Shown piece after piece: positions 21,145 to 22,504 of a stretch of 22,504 nt of DNA. Numbering within the stretch: position 1 is the first letter of the stretch; each line of letters starts with the position of its first letter. Both the position numbers and the translations under genes were made by a program. The notes under the pieces were generated by a model. It searched no databases, had not been told where the DNA came from, and saw only the letters and a program-made list of their open reading frames with translations. The DNA is from an uncultured Collinsella sp. Lineage in GTDB: Bacteria; Actinomycetota; Coriobacteriia; Coriobacteriales; Coriobacteriaceae. The stretch is taken from the NCBI GenBank assembly GCA_902478885.1, contig CABSMS010000027.1, forward strand, positions 1-22,504, written 5' to 3'.

Positions 21145-21213
21145 CTGTTCATCTCAATCTGTAACATCTAGCCGAGTTTTCGGGTCCCACCTGTTACAGA
21201 CTTAGACGAGCAG
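21145..21213. repeat. Intergenic palindrome (CTCAATCTGTAACA type), copy 2
   Basis: Arms 21145-21166 and 21192-21213 match at 18 of 22 positions plus one G-U pair. CTCAATCTGTAACA and CCTGTTACAGA are shared exactly with copy 1 at 16216-16286. It ends 11 bases before the lacI D stop codon, the same relative position as copy 1. Confidence 0.8.
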
Positions 21214-21224
21214 GCCGAGCACGT

Positions 21225-22235
21225 CTACGCCCGCAAATCCCGCACGCTCGCGCGCTCGACCAACACACCCGAGACGAGCGTACGGCTTCTGGAGCTCGGG
21301 GCTTCCAGACCTGCGACGACCTCGTTAAGCGCACGGATGCCCAGCTCGCGGTGGCGAAACTTCACCGACGTCAGAATCGAGTTGGGAATCGTCTTGTAGA
21401 GCTCATCGTCGAAGCCGATCACGGACACGTCGTCGGGCACGCTGAGCCCTTTGTCACGTAGAGCCATCATCACGCCGTTTGCCATGCAGTCGTTAGCAGC
21501 GAGGACCGCCGTGCAATCGGGTTTATCGGCAAGCACAAGGCCCGCGGCATAGCCACTATCCGCATTCCAATCGCCTTGCAGAGGCTCGGGCGGCTCAATG
21601 CCACGCGCCTCGAGTGCCGCACGCCAACCTTTCATACGGCACTGGCTCGACAGCGACTCTTTCTTACCCGAAACGAAATATACGTTCTTGTGACCATGAT
21701 CCAAGAAGTACTCGCACGCCATGCGTGCGCCACCCTCTTGATCGTCACTAACGGTAGAGCAGGTAGGATGCTCCATCGGCGTGATAATCACCGTCTTGAG
21801 GTCCTTCGGTGCCTCAAAGGTATCAAAGTCGTCGACCATCTGACGCAGGTTGAAGATCATGCCATCAACAGGCAGCTGCGACATCCTGCGCGCCGCTTCG
21901 GCAAGGGTCATCTTCTCCCCCGCGCGCTTCTTAATCATCGTGAGCGCAAAGCCGCGTTCTTCGGCGGCATCGGCGATACCGTCAATCATGTCCACGGCGC
22001 CGCCCGACAAGTGGAACATCACCACGCCGATGCACCCGTAACGGCCCAACTTGAGTGAACGCGCGGCAAAGTTCGCCCGGAACCCAAGCGTCTCCATGGC
22101 AGCATGGACCCTATCGCGTGTCGACTCTCGCACGCTATCGGGCTCGTTGATCACACGCGAAACCGTCTTGAGAGAAACGCCCGCGGCAACTGCCACATCA
22201 TTCATTGAGACATTTTTCTTGTCCATCGTTGCCAC
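21225..22235 (-). CDS. LacI/GalR-family transcriptional regulator D
   Basis: The 336-residue product has the helix-turn-helix MNDVAVAAGVSLKTVSRVI, hinge AARSLKLG, and an effector domain with PVDGMIFNLRQM, VLAANDCMANG and PDDVSVIGFDDE. The recognition helix carries Leu-Lys where A, B and C carry Gln-Gln, Glu-Gln and Arg-Gln, pointing to a different operator. GTG 22235 has GGAG five bases upstream; ATG 22226 gives only three fewer residues, and the open frame to ATG 22304 lacks a good ribosome site. It differs from A-C in the effector domain (MVDDFDTFEAPKDLKTVIITPMEHPTCSTV), so its ligand may differ. A perfect 24-bp palindrome lies 151 bp upstream. Its target operon is not visible. Confidence 0.9.
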   Translation of the reverse strand: MATMDKKNVSMNDVAVAAGVSLKTVSRVINEPDSVRESTRDRVHAAMETLGFRANFAARSLKLGRYGCIGVVMFHLSGGAVDMIDGIADAAEERGFALTMIKKRAGEKMTLAEAARRMSQLPVDGMIFNLRQMVDDFDTFEAPKDLKTVIITPMEHPTCSTVSDDQEGGARMACEYFLDHGHKNVYFVSGKKESLSSQCRMKGWRAALEARGIEPPEPLQGDWNADSGYAAGLVLADKPDCTAVLAANDCMANGVMMALRDKGLSVPDDVSVIGFDDELYKTIPNSILTSVKFRHRELGIRALNEVVAGLEAPSSRSRTLVSGVLVERASVRDLRA

Positions 22236-22317
22236 TACTTCTCCAGTCGGTTTTGCATTGCTTGTTTTTTGCGTTCTAGCATACACTACCTGCCCGACTG
22301 ACAAATCAGCCGTTTAT

Positions 22318-22337
22318 CGGACAATATCGACCGTTCA
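22318..22337 (+). promoter_or_regulatory. GGACA-N4-CGACCG / ACCGTTCA elements
   Basis: CGGACA-ATAT-CGACCG (22318-22333) is a degenerate copy of the TGAACA-ATAT-CGAACA motif with the same ATAT spacer. It overlaps ACCGTTCA (22330-22337), the reverse complement of the TGAACGGT octamer before lacF. Both lie about 85-100 bp upstream of regulator D. Confidence 0.4.
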
Positions 22338-22385
22338 CCCGTAAATCCTTGTTGCTCTTCCAAAAATGTCTTACGTTGTCATTAA

Positions 22386-22409
22386 CGAAATGACAACGTT
22401 GTCATTTCG
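22386..22409. promoter_or_regulatory. Perfect 24-bp palindrome, probable LacI D operator
   Basis: The sequence is fully self-complementary about a central CG, with core TGACAACGTTGTCA at 22391-22404 and flanks AAA/TTT. An extra half-site CGTTGTCATT lies at 22374-22383. CG-centred symmetry and the AAATG...CATTT outline match the other LacI-type operators in this window, but the half-site (TGACAA) differs. It overlaps the stop codon of the partial reverse-strand gene. Confidence 0.7.
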
Positions 22410-22504
22410 CAATGCCTTCCTTAAGCAGGAAGGTTTCCGGGCAGTCCTGACCATCCATCGACGACCAGTTCCATCCACATGCATCGCGCATCAAGTAGCA
22501 AAGG
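22402..22504 (-). CDS. Probable C-terminal end of an unidentified gene (partial)
   Basis: The reverse strand is open from the window edge to a TGA at 22402-22404, giving 33 residues including YLMRDACGWNWSSMDGQD and ending ETFLLKEGIAK. The residue mix looks like a real globular C-terminus, and no credible forward-strand gene competes. I do not recognise it. Transcription would run towards regulator D, about 170 bp downstream. The call is tentative because the fragment is short. Confidence 0.4.
   Translation of the reverse strand, partial: LCYLMRDACGWNWSSMDGQDCPETFLLKEGIAK

Noticed and set aside
22411..22504. Forward-strand gene start at the right edge
   Set aside because: The candidate ATG frame at 22412 stops after 12 codons; the reverse-strand frame is a better coding candidate.

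Overview
The window is a GC-rich, densely coded stretch of a bacterial chromosome devoted almost entirely to lactose/galactose use. Gene content (lactose-type PTS, GH1 phospho-beta-galactosidases, LacA/LacB/LacC tagatose-6-phosphate enzymes, class II GalT, many GalR/LacI regulators), high-GC codon use with strong purine-rich ribosome binding sites, and several families of small dispersed palindromes suggest a gut Actinobacteria/Coriobacteriia genome, most likely Collinsella or a close relative. This is inference from gene content and style, not a database match. Bases 1-17 are not genomic: they are the Tn5/Nextera mosaic-end adapter, so the left edge is a sequencing artefact that cuts the first gene.

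Layout. 18-1040 (-): LacI-family regulator A, missing only its last few codons. 1379-4203 (+): galK-galT (Leloir pathway), with LacI-type operators upstream and a strong terminator downstream. 4330-5874: a DUF4143-type AAA ATPase gene, preceded by 33-bp tandem repeats and bracketed by an imperfect 35-bp direct repeat. 6074-9338 (-): lacA, lacB, lacX (aldose-1-epimerase-like), lacC, with a palindrome-rich 377-bp gap between lacB and lacX. 9646-10677 (-): unknown membrane protein. 10902-11240 (-): lacF, the only PTS EIIA in the window. 11455-12459 (-): LacI B, divergent from lacE1-lacG1 (12817-16098, +). 16294-17331 (-): LacI C, divergent from lacG2-lacE2 (17667-21051, +). 21225-22235 (-): LacI D. 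22402-22504 (-): probable 3' end of another gene.

How the genes fit together. Two EIICB permeases (LacE1, LacE2) would import and phosphorylate a beta-galactoside using phosphate from the single shared EIIA (LacF). The two GH1 enzymes would cleave the 6-phospho-disaccharide. LacA/LacB isomerise galactose-6-phosphate to tagatose-6-phosphate and LacC phosphorylates it to the 1,6-bisphosphate; the aldolase LacD is not in the window. Unphosphorylated galactose would go through GalK/GalT instead, with LacX possibly supplying the alpha anomer.

Regulation is the most striking aspect. Each of three paralogous LacI proteins sits divergent from its presumed target operon with CG-centred operators between them, and a fourth lies next to a perfect 24-bp palindrome. 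A second, unrelated direct-repeat motif (TGAACA-N4-CGAACA) recurs upstream of lacA, lacF, lacG2 and lacI D, suggesting a common regulator outside the window that ties the island together.
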